Below are positions 15,444 through 22,150 of a DNA stretch of 22,871 nt, piece after piece (positions within the stretch are counted from its first letter, which is position 1; each line of letters opens with the position of its first letter). The stretch spans positions 1 through 22,871 of the forward strand of contig DFZJ01000014.1 in the NCBI GenBank assembly GCA_002382045.1, read 5' to 3'. The notes under the pieces are model-generated. The model worked only from the letters and a program-made list of their open reading frames with translations. It did no database searches and was not told the DNA's origin. Origin of the DNA: Syntrophaceae bacterium UBA4059. Lineage in GTDB: Bacteria; Desulfobacterota; Syntrophia; Syntrophales; Smithellaceae. The translations under genes were made by a program, and so were the position numbers.

Positions 15444-17141
15444 ATGGATAACATTATTGGCGGCAAACTCGTTGCGGACGCTCTGGTCGAACGAGGCGTT
15501 GATTACATTTTTTCTTTGAGCGGCGGGCATATTACGCCCATTTACCAGCATCTCGAAAACACACCCATCACGATTTTTGACGTGCGCCATGAACAGGCGG
15601 CGGTCTTCATGGCCGAAGCCTCGGCCCGGATGAACCGCAAGCCCGCGGTGGCGATGGTCACGGCGGGACCTGGATTTACCAATGCCCTGTCGGGTATTGC
15701 CAGCGCCCGTCTGTCCAACGCGCCGGTGATTCTGATTGCCGGCTGTGTGGGAACCGAGTCCACGGAAAAACTGGACCTTCAGGACATGACACAGCTTCCC
15801 GTCATCGAACCCATGGTAAAGAAAGCTTTCGTCTGCCATATTCCGGAGCGCATTCCCGAATACATGGACATGGCCTTCCGCGCAGCCATGAGCGGCCGGC
15901 CGGGCCCCGTTTATCTTGAATTTCCCTGCAACGTTCTGAACGCCAGGGTTGATCTGTCCCTGGTCAAAAAACCCCACACCACGCTTGCCTCCAAGCCCGT
16001 CGACCGCGAGAACACCCGCAAGGTTGTCGATTTGCTCAAGGCGGCCAGGAATCCGATTGTCATCGGTGGAAGTGGTCTGTGGTATTCAGATGCCGAAAAG
16101 GAGATCATCGAATTCGTGGAAAAAATCGGCATCCCCATTTACACGGCGGGCGCGGGCCGCGGTGTTATTCCCGATACACACCCCCTTTGCTTTGAAGGCT
16201 CTCTGGCTATCCGTCCCGGTTCGGCCATGATCACACTGATGACCACTGATCTGGTTTTGTTCCTGGGCGGCCGATTAAGTCTTTTCTACATTTTCGGCGA
16301 AATTTTCCCGGCGCAGGCGAAGTTCATTCAGGTGGATATTGCCCCGGATGAGATCGGACGCAACCGGACGATTGATCTCGGCATCGTCAGCGACATCAAG
16401 TCGTTCCTCAAAGAACTGAACAGCATCCTGGATGAACAAAAAATCGGCGACAAGTTGAAGGCGCAATATCAGCCCTGGCTGGAAACCGTCCGCGCCGCTC
16501 ATGACGGCGGCAAAAAAGACGCCAAAGCCATGTGGGAATGCGAAACCCTGCCCATGCATCCCATGCGTCTGGCCAATGAGATCAATAAATTCATGGATCG
16601 GGAAGATGACATTGTCGTGGCCGACGGCGGTGATACATCCACCTGGATGGGCATGACCCGAACCGTCAAAAAAGGCGGGACTTACCTGGATTACGGTCTT
16701 TACGGCTGTCTGGCCGTCGGCATTCCTTACGCCAATGCCGCGAAATTAAAACATCCGGGCCAGCGCGTTTTACTGATCATGGGCGACGGATCGGTTGGCT
16801 TTAACTTTATGGAATTTCATACGGCCATCCGCAAGAAGCTCCCCATTGTTGTCGTCATCGCCAATGATCAGTCCTGGGGGATGATCGCACACAGCCAGCA
16901 GTTGCGCATGGGGCATAACATTCCCAACGGAACGGAGCTGGGCTGGGTTGATTATCATAAGATGGTGGAAGTCCTGGGTGGTTTCGGCGTCATGGTGGAG
17001 AAACCGGAAGACATCCGGCCTGCTCTGGAAGCGGCTTTTGCTTCCGGCAAGACGGCCTGCATCAATGTCAAGGTCGATCCGGCCATCATCAGCCCCGGCA
17101 GCGTAGCGCTGGCCAATCTTGGAGGATACAAATGTAATTGA
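15444..17141 (+). CDS. Benzaldehyde-lyase/acetolactate-synthase-like ThDP enzyme
   Basis: This is a thiamine-diphosphate enzyme of 565 residues with the three-domain layout of the acetolactate synthase superfamily. The activating glutamate is E50 (RHEQAA), and the cofactor-binding motif is GDG 447-449 followed by N474. Recalled against Pseudomonas benzaldehyde lyase (563 residues), the active-site H29, E50 and Q113 all fall at the same numbers here, and the GDGSVGF and NDQSWG regions agree. This suggests an acyloin (2-hydroxyketone) lyase or carboligase rather than a true acetolactate synthase. It follows the SDR by 31 bp with AGGAG before the ATG. In this setting it could form sulfoacetaldehyde from a larger sulfonate; decarboxylation of sulfopyruvate is another possibility. 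Substrate unknown. Confidence 0.72.
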   Translation: MDNIIGGKLVADALVERGVDYIFSLSGGHITPIYQHLENTPITIFDVRHEQAAVFMAEASARMNRKPAVAMVTAGPGFTNALSGIASARLSNAPVILIAGCVGTESTEKLDLQDMTQLPVIEPMVKKAFVCHIPERIPEYMDMAFRAAMSGRPGPVYLEFPCNVLNARVDLSLVKKPHTTLASKPVDRENTRKVVDLLKAARNPIVIGGSGLWYSDAEKEIIEFVEKIGIPIYTAGAGRGVIPDTHPLCFEGSLAIRPGSAMITLMTTDLVLFLGGRLSLFYIFGEIFPAQAKFIQVDIAPDEIGRNRTIDLGIVSDIKSFLKELNSILDEQKIGDKLKAQYQPWLETVRAAHDGGKKDAKAMWECETLPMHPMRLANEINKFMDREDDIVVADGGDTSTWMGMTRTVKKGGTYLDYGLYGCLAVGIPYANAAKLKHPGQRVLLIMGDGSVGFNFMEFHTAIRKKLPIVVVIANDQSWGMIAHSQQLRMGHNIPNGTELGWVDYHKMVEVLGGFGVMVEKPEDIRPALEAAFASGKTACINVKVDPAIISPGSVALANLGGYKCN

Positions 17142-17217
17142 GGCACAATGATTCCATCGCTGTTTTAAGGAACGGCCGGGACCGGGTGAGCTTTAATAAA
17201 CAAGATAAGGAGTTCCT

Positions 17218-18516
17218 ATGAATAACGTGACTGCACCCAGGGAATACAAGCTGTCCAAACTCAGTACCTATTACATTTTTACCCTGCTGTTTCTGCTGTA
17301 TTTCTTCGATTACATTGATCGGACGATTGTGGCGTCCCTTGCTCCTTTTATTCAAAAGGAGTGGGGCCTTACGGACTTTCAGGCCGGTCTGCTGATGTCC
17401 GTAGTCTATTGGTCCATTGTTGCCTTTGTGATTCCCGTTTCCGTCATTGTTGATCGCTGGAGCCGGAAAAAGACCGTAGGATTAATGGCCCTGATCTGGA
17501 GCCTCGCGACGGCTGCCTGCGCTTTCACTAAAACCTTTCCCCAGTTGCTCGCGGCCCGCTCCGGCATCGGGATCGGCGAGGCGGGCTACGCCCCGGCAGG
17601 CACGGCCATGCTCTCCGGTTTGTTTCCACCCGAAAAACGTTCCCGCATGATGGGTCTCTGGAATATCTCCATACCGCTAGGCATCGCCGTTGGCATGGGT
17701 CTGGGCGGTTTCATCGCCACGCACTGGGGTTGGCGACATGCCTTTGGCCTGGTGGCCATTCCCGGGGTGATCGTGGCGATCCTTTTTTTCTTCGTCAAGG
17801 ATTACAAGACGGTAGAGTTGGTAAAAACCGATGAATCGCGCAAAACAGGCCCGAGTCAGTTCAAGATGAGCAAGATGGATATTGTACGGGAATTTCTCCG
17901 TACCCCCTCCCTGATTTTTACCAACATCGGTTTTATCGGCTGCATCTTTGTCAATAATGCAATCATCATGTGGCTGCCTCCGTATTTTCATCGTACGGCA
18001 GGCATCCCTTTGAGTGAAGCCGGCATGAAAGTAAGCTTGCTGATGATCCTGGCGCTTGTCGGTCTGCCTCTGGGTGGCTGGCTGGCCGATGTGTGGTTTA
18101 AAAAACGCGCGCGTGCACGTCTGCTGTTTCCCGCGATTACAAGTGCGCTTAATGCCGTTGTTATCTTTGTGGCTATTTCCCTGCTCACCGGGCAGGCGCA
18201 GTATTTCACACTTCTGGGCATGGGCATATTGGCTTCCGCTTTCGCCCCGGCGGCAATCACCGCCACGCAAGAGGCGATCCATCCGGGCCTGCGGGCCATT
18301 TCCTATTCCGTCTGCGTCGTGGTTCAGAATCTCCTGGGGGCGTCTCTGGCGCCCATTGTGATCGGGAAACTCTCCGACCTTTACGGCATCCAGGCGGCGA
18401 TGTCCATCCTGCCTGTTTTCCTGGTGGTCTCCGCCCTGATGTTTTTTGCCGGCTCCTTCTTTTATGAAAAGGATTTAAGCAAGGTGGAAAAAGTCACCCT
18501 GGAATGTGAGGATTAG
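17218..18516 (+). CDS. MFS transporter, likely substrate carrier of the xsc module
   Basis: The 432-residue protein has about twelve membrane helices. The loop between helices 2 and 3 has the major-facilitator signature in DRWSRKKTVGL. Helix 4-5 motifs include RSGIGIGEAGYAPAG and the GWRHAFGLVAIPG stretch, as in spinster-like and anion/sugar-acid MFS carriers. The N-terminal FDYIDRTIV segment is also typical. TAAGGAG lies just upstream of the ATG. Since it is flanked by sulfonate-type enzymes on both sides, it may import the organosulfonate or export a product such as acetate. The sequence does not decide which. Confidence 0.85.
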   Translation: MNNVTAPREYKLSKLSTYYIFTLLFLLYFFDYIDRTIVASLAPFIQKEWGLTDFQAGLLMSVVYWSIVAFVIPVSVIVDRWSRKKTVGLMALIWSLATAACAFTKTFPQLLAARSGIGIGEAGYAPAGTAMLSGLFPPEKRSRMMGLWNISIPLGIAVGMGLGGFIATHWGWRHAFGLVAIPGVIVAILFFFVKDYKTVELVKTDESRKTGPSQFKMSKMDIVREFLRTPSLIFTNIGFIGCIFVNNAIIMWLPPYFHRTAGIPLSEAGMKVSLLMILALVGLPLGGWLADVWFKKRARARLLFPAITSALNAVVIFVAISLLTGQAQYFTLLGMGILASAFAPAAITATQEAIHPGLRAISYSVCVVVQNLLGASLAPIVIGKLSDLYGIQAAMSILPVFLVVSALMFFAGSFFYEKDLSKVEKVTLECED

Positions 18517-18521
18517 AATTC

Positions 18522-19544
18522 ATGAAAGCGGTTGTATTTCGCAAAGACAAGGGACTTGTCTACGAAGAGGTTCCCGATTACCAGATCACACCCGATGAGG
18601 TATTGATCAAGGTGGCCAATACGGGGTTTTGCGGCTCGGATCATTCTTTAGTGGCGGGCGGGCTGCCGGCCGATGGTTATATCCTGGGGCATGAAATCAG
18701 CGGCGTCGTCGTGGAAAAAGGCGCAGAAACCGACGGTCCTCCCGTGGGAACAAGAGTCTGTATTCGTCCCACTTATTGCGGACAGTGCGCCAATTGCCAG
18801 GGCGGCAAAGAGCAACTCTGCCGGGTTCACCGGCGAACCACCGGGATCGGCGATTTACCGGGCGGCTTTGCCGAGTACGTTAAAGTCTATCCGCAAATGC
18901 TGATTCCCATTCCCGAAGGCGTTGATTCCCGCAATGCCGCTCTAGCGGAAACCTTTGCCTCCGCGCTTCACGCCATTCATCGCACGGATGATAAGAAGGG
19001 TTCCGTCCTGGTGATGGGAGGCGGCCCCATCGGTCTTTCTGCTGTGAGAATCCTCAAGATTCTCGGCTATGGGCCGATTGCGCTCTATGAACCGGTGGCG
19101 GAAAAGCGAGACATCGCCCTTTCCTATGGCGCGGACCATGTCTTCGACCCGCGGGAAAAAGACGTGGATCAGCAAGCTCTGTTCATTGCTCCGGGCGGGT
19201 TCCAAAAAGCGTTTGAATGTTCAGGCGTCAAGACGAATGTCGATCGCGCCCTTATTCTGGCGGCGGATAACGGAGAGGTTTGCATTGTGAGCGTTATTTT
19301 TTCGCCTTTGGAAATCGCCGCGCCCTATCTCATCAATTTCAAGGAAATTCGTTTGACGGCTTCCATTTCCAATACGCACGCGGAAAATATCCAGTGTCTG
19401 AACTGGATGGCGGAAGGGAAACTGGACGGGCGCCTGCTTATCTCCGATTATGAGCGTCTGGAGCGCCTTCCAGCCGTGTATCGGGAGAGAATCGACACGG
19501 GTCTGGCCGTCAAAGCGCTGTTTACAATTGGTGAAGAATTTTAG
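18522..19544 (+). CDS. Zinc-dependent alcohol dehydrogenase (MDR family)
   Basis: This medium-chain dehydrogenase of 340 residues has the catalytic zinc site (GFCGSDH and GHEISG), the four structural-zinc cysteines in CGQCANCQGGKEQLC, and a Rossmann motif GGGPIGLSA for NAD(P)H. All metal ligands are present, so it should be active. It starts 5 bp after the MFS stop with GAGG close by, clearly in the same unit. In context it may oxidise a hydroxy-sulfonate (for example isethionate or dihydroxypropanesulfonate) or reduce an aldehyde by-product. A zinc MDR acts as sulfoacetaldehyde reductase in at least one gut bacterium. The substrate remains inference. Confidence 0.87.
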   Translation: MKAVVFRKDKGLVYEEVPDYQITPDEVLIKVANTGFCGSDHSLVAGGLPADGYILGHEISGVVVEKGAETDGPPVGTRVCIRPTYCGQCANCQGGKEQLCRVHRRTTGIGDLPGGFAEYVKVYPQMLIPIPEGVDSRNAALAETFASALHAIHRTDDKKGSVLVMGGGPIGLSAVRILKILGYGPIALYEPVAEKRDIALSYGADHVFDPREKDVDQQALFIAPGGFQKAFECSGVKTNVDRALILAADNGEVCIVSVIFSPLEIAAPYLINFKEIRLTASISNTHAENIQCLNWMAEGKLDGRLLISDYERLERLPAVYRERIDTGLAVKALFTIGEEF

Positions 19545-19587
19545 CGGTGAAACACCTGTAGGCGGAGGCTTCCATGGACAGCCTGAC

Positions 19588-19833
19588 ATGAAAGGAAATT
19601 TTGAACTCGTCTATGGCTACATTCATTGCCGCGGAAAAACCACTTATTCCGCCGGATACGTGGATACCCGAGAGGAAGCCGAAGCCTGGGTACGGAATCA
19701 TCGGGACGGCATTGCCCCGAAGCTGCGGAGACCACCCGACGATCCGATTTGCTATTGCCGGGCGGCCTGGTGCCCCTTCAAGAAGCAGAAACCTTGGTTC
19801 GACATCGTGCGTCATCAGATCGAAACGTTTTAG
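19588..19833 (+). CDS. Small cysteine-containing protein of unknown function
   Basis: The product is 81 residues from the ATG at 19588; an in-frame GTG closer to the ADH stop could give a slightly longer form. I do not recognise the family. The protein starts with a strand-like YGYIHCRGKTTYSAGY, followed by a charged helix (DTREEAEAWVRNH), then ICYCRAAWCPF and an amphipathic end. Cysteines in IHC, CYC and WC could bind a metal ion. The balanced composition and ordered look suggest a real gene, though no strong ribosome site is close to the ATG. It lies 43 bp after the dehydrogenase and on the same strand. Confidence 0.5.
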   Translation: MKGNFELVYGYIHCRGKTTYSAGYVDTREEAEAWVRNHRDGIAPKLRRPPDDPICYCRAAWCPFKKQKPWFDIVRHQIETF

Positions 19834-19892
19834 TTCATCAAAATATTGATCACAAGAACTCTTTGATTTAATAGCGTTCAGATGATAGTAAC

Positions 19893-19904
19893 TGAAAATT
19901 TTCA
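19893..19904. promoter_or_regulatory. Palindrome upstream of the TetR gene, possible operator
   Basis: TGAAAATTTTCA is a perfect 12-bp palindrome 40 bp before the TetR start. A loose promoter (TTGATC at 19846-19851 and TTTAAT at 19867-19872, with a short 15-bp spacer) lies just upstream. Autoregulation through this site would be normal for a TetR repressor, but the palindrome is AT-rich and short and differs from the dyad at 615-635. Confidence 0.3.
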
Positions 19905-19944
19905 CCGCTGAAAGGTCAACAATATTTAAAGGATTAAGAGATCT

Positions 19945-20568
19945 ATGGGTGCGAAAGAAAGACGGGAAAGAGAAAGAGAACAACGCAAGAACCATATCCT
20001 GGATACGGCCAGAGCGCTTCTTCTGGAGAAGGGTTTGAATGCTACATCGATCAACCAGATAGCCAAACGCTCCGAATTGAGCATTGGCGCAATTTATTTT
20101 TATTTCAAAGACAAAGAAGAACTCTTTGCGGCGCTTCAGGTGGAAGGACTGGAGCTGCTCCACCAGGCCATCATTCAGGCCGTGAATAAAAAATCACCGC
20201 CGGAGAAAAAAATCAGCTCAATCGCCCAAGCTTATCTCCGGTTCAGTGAAGACCATAAAAATTATTTTGATATCATCAATTATTTCCTGACGTCGCCCGA
20301 AACGATTTTCCCTCCGAAGTTGAAAAATGAAATCGACGGACGCGGCAACGCCAGCATTACGACGCTTACCGATGCGATCCGGGAAGGCATCGACTGCGGA
20401 CGGTTTAAAGCGGTGGATCCGAGAAGGCAGGCGATCATCCTCTGGAGCGCCTTCCATGGCATGATCCAATTGAAAAAACTGCAAAAAACTATTCTGGCAG
20501 ATGATGAATATCAATCCCTCTATATGGAAATTGTGGATCGATTTCTGAACGGACTGCGCAAACCATAG
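19945..20568 (+). CDS. TetR/AcrR-family transcriptional regulator
   Basis: The 207-residue protein has a typical N-terminal TetR helix-turn-helix. ILDTARALLLEKGLNATSINQIA leads into the recognition helix region SIGAIYFYFKDKEELF (about residues 50-66), preceded by a very charged start rich in R and E. The remaining helices form a ligand-binding domain not recognisable by eye. TetR proteins of this type often respond to acyl-CoAs or aromatic ligands. It is preceded by AAGGAT and by a palindrome at 19893. It may control the xsc module, the thioesterase behind it, or the dsr promoter's dyad at 615-635. Confidence 0.88.
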   Translation: MGAKERREREREQRKNHILDTARALLLEKGLNATSINQIAKRSELSIGAIYFYFKDKEELFAALQVEGLELLHQAIIQAVNKKSPPEKKISSIAQAYLRFSEDHKNYFDIINYFLTSPETIFPPKLKNEIDGRGNASITTLTDAIREGIDCGRFKAVDPRRQAIILWSAFHGMIQLKKLQKTILADDEYQSLYMEIVDRFLNGLRKP

Positions 20569-20621
20569 CACGCTAAGCGACCTTTATTCCGAATTCATAC
20601 TATGTACTTGAAAGAAACATC

Positions 20622-21047
20622 ATGGATAAAAAAGTAAAACAGGCTATTTTCGCGCAGATTGAGAAAGAACCCTTCGGTAAAAAATTCGGGTTGACTTTGG
20701 TTGATGTGCAGGACGGTTCCGCCAGAGTTGAAATGCGCTTTACCCCCGACATGGAAAATATGTTCGGGATGGCGCACGGCGGCGCAATCTTCTCGCTGAT
20801 GGACGCGGCCTTTGAAGTCGCCTCCAATTCGCACGGCACGATGGCTGTCGCTCTCAGCATGAACATCCATTATCTGGCGTCACCGGCCAAAGGCGCGCTT
20901 CTTACTGCCGAAGCCAGAGAAATCAACAAAACAAAAAGAACCGCTGCCTACGACATCCGCGCCACCGACGATTCGGGAAAACTTCTGGCCACCTGCCAGT
21001 CACTGGTTTACCGGATGGACAAACCGCTCCCCTTCCTTGCGGATTAA
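20622..21047 (+). CDS. PaaI-family hotdog thioesterase
   Basis: The 141-residue single hotdog domain has the family signature MAHGGAIFSLMDAAFEVASN and a later strand ALSMNIHYLASPAKG. PaaI-type enzymes hydrolyse acyl-CoA thioesters, often phenylacetyl- or hydroxyphenylacetyl-CoA species. The aspartate in the SLMDAAF helix is the expected catalytic carboxylate. It follows the TetR gene by 53 bp on the same strand, so regulator and thioesterase may be co-transcribed. A link to sulfonate use is not evident; it may remove stalled acyl-CoAs. Confidence 0.85.
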   Translation: MDKKVKQAIFAQIEKEPFGKKFGLTLVDVQDGSARVEMRFTPDMENMFGMAHGGAIFSLMDAAFEVASNSHGTMAVALSMNIHYLASPAKGALLTAEAREINKTKRTAAYDIRATDDSGKLLATCQSLVYRMDKPLPFLAD

Positions 21048-21049
21048 AA

Positions 21050-21215
21050 CCACCCTCGAAAGCTGGTGTAATCTTCGTAAAATCCTGAGAATTGCCGGGT
21101 TTTGCCATGGTTGCAATGGCCCATACAATCCCGCCTGTCAGATAAACGGGACGACGGTTGCGGTATCCCGGATTTTTTGACATTGCCTGGCGCAATGTGG
21201 GCGACAGTTCATTTT
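21050..21215 (-). pseudogene. Possible remnant of an unidentified protein gene
   Basis: Between the thioesterase and the toxin remnant, the minus strand encodes about 50 protein-like residues, with NELSPTLRQAM, NPGYRNRRPVYLTGGIVWA and KITPAF. It has no proper start (only TTG) and the frame runs on into antisense of the thioesterase gene. It gives a vague impression of a Ppx/GppA-type phosphatase relative, but that is weak. It could also be chance. Nothing else recognisable fills the 225-bp gap. Confidence 0.25.
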
Positions 21216-21272
21216 TTTTGAATCATTGAACAAACAACTGCCGTTTTTTAAATATAAAGTGTTTTCATGCCT

Positions 21273-21714
21273 TCATCCTAAAAGGCTGTAAAAAAACTGC
21301 TTCGTTTTTAACCATTCTCCTGGTGAAAGGCGCTCGAATTTTCCCGATTGCGGCGCGAACATATTGACATTTAAATCACGCTCCGCATCATCAAAATAGA
21401 CCAGACTTTTTTTAAGTTGAAAAAACATTTCTTCCCCGACGTTGTATTTTCGGCCGACGGCCTGCAGTAGAAAAGGCAAAGATATTTTTTTGTTTTCGAT
21501 AATAAATTTAAGGTCAATAAAATCTTTGCAGGCGCTGATACCATTGCAGACTGTCAATGTCCCGAGGAAATAAATCAAAATAAACGGATAGACGGTGTCC
21601 CAAATGTAAAGCCGCCGCCGTGCCACCCGCAAGATAAGTTTGCGCGGGTAATTCTTCCAATACCGGATTTTTTAATATGGCCGCCATATCTGCGGTGATG
21701 CATCGGAAAAACAT
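21273..21714 (-). pseudogene. Broken AbiEii/AbiGii-type nucleotidyltransferase toxin
   Basis: The minus strand has the start of an AbiEii-type toxin, with TYLAGGTAAALHLGHR and SVYFDLF, in one frame that stops at 21514. The family's C-terminal part, KDFIDLKFIIENKKISL, KSLVYFDDAE and GEWLKTKQFF, lies in a second frame ending at 21273. A full toxin is around 200 or more residues; here only about 45 plus 85 remain, so the middle is deleted and the frame shifted near 21530. In addition, the first aspartate of the usual SVDFD nucleotidyltransferase motif is a tyrosine (codon at 21580-21582). A likely original start is the ATG at 21687, overlapping the antitoxin's end. It should be inactive. Confidence 0.72.
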
Positions 21715-21968
21715 CGCGTCGCCTCCCGAGGGATGCCGAAGATAACTGAAAAGTAATTGACCGTTTTAGGACTGAGGTTCCTGCTTTCCGCGACGACACG
21801 CCTTACAAAGTCTTTGCCGTAACAGGAAAGAACCGTCCGGACCTCTTCTTCCGTTCCCCATTCGAGAATACGCTCGGCAATAACATATCTGTCATCTTCG
21901 GAATTTATTGCTGCTTTATCCCAAAAAAGCCTTTGATCCTGATTGATAATTTGCTCGATTTCGGTCAC
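21672..21968 (-). CDS. Antitoxin-like protein (DUF6922 type) of an AbiEii module
   Basis: The 98-residue protein contains FWDKAAI, then YVIAERILEWG, a YGKDFVRRVV helix and SRNLSPKTVNYFSVIF. This is the pattern of small DUF6922 proteins that usually precede AbiEii-type nucleotidyltransferase toxins. It overlaps the start of the toxin remnant at 21687, the usual coupled arrangement. The frame is intact, though its last ten residues may have been altered by decay of the locus. In type IV AbiE systems the antitoxin is a DNA-binding repressor, so this one may still bind its own promoter. The family call is from pattern recall. Confidence 0.6.
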   Translation of the reverse strand: MTEIEQIINQDQRLFWDKAAINSEDDRYVIAERILEWGTEEEVRTVLSCYGKDFVRRVVAESRNLSPKTVNYFSVIFGIPREATRCFSDASPQIWRPY

Positions 21969-22125
21969 AAAGATTTTGCTCCCACGGCATTTTATGTATA
22001 GAAATTACATCAATATCCATCATTTTGCAATAAAAGGGATTGACCGCTCAGACCTTATCCCATCGCCGATAGCCTATGGCCTTTATTCTTCAACCGCGCG
22101 TCCCCCGCCGGGCTTTTAATTTTTC

Positions 22126-22150
22126 AACCCTGAACCGTGAACCCTGAACC
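22126..22150 (-). repeat. Third heptanucleotide array, AACCCTG units
   Basis: Three 7-bp units run head to tail, AACCCTG, AACCGTG, AACCCTG, plus AACC, ending at the tyrS stop codon. The same 181-bp spacer also holds two looser 7-bp units at 22068-22081 (GGCCATA and GGCTATC on the minus strand), similar to the GGCTATG units in the dsrK-dsrJ gap. The rest of 21969-22125 shows no gene; it should contain the promoter of the antitoxin-toxin pair. Confidence 0.85.

Noticed and set aside
15444..17141. Acetolactate synthase of branched-chain amino acid synthesis
   Set aside because: The histidine at 29 and glutamine at 113 match benzaldehyde-lyase-type enzymes, no ilvN small subunit or ilvC is nearby, and the gene sits in the xsc unit.
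19542..19914. Inverted copies of TTTAGCGGTGAAA (19542) and TTCACCGCTGAAA (19902) as element ends
   Set aside because: The match is imperfect and short, the ends lie 360 bp apart around a small gene, and no target duplication or transposase is present.
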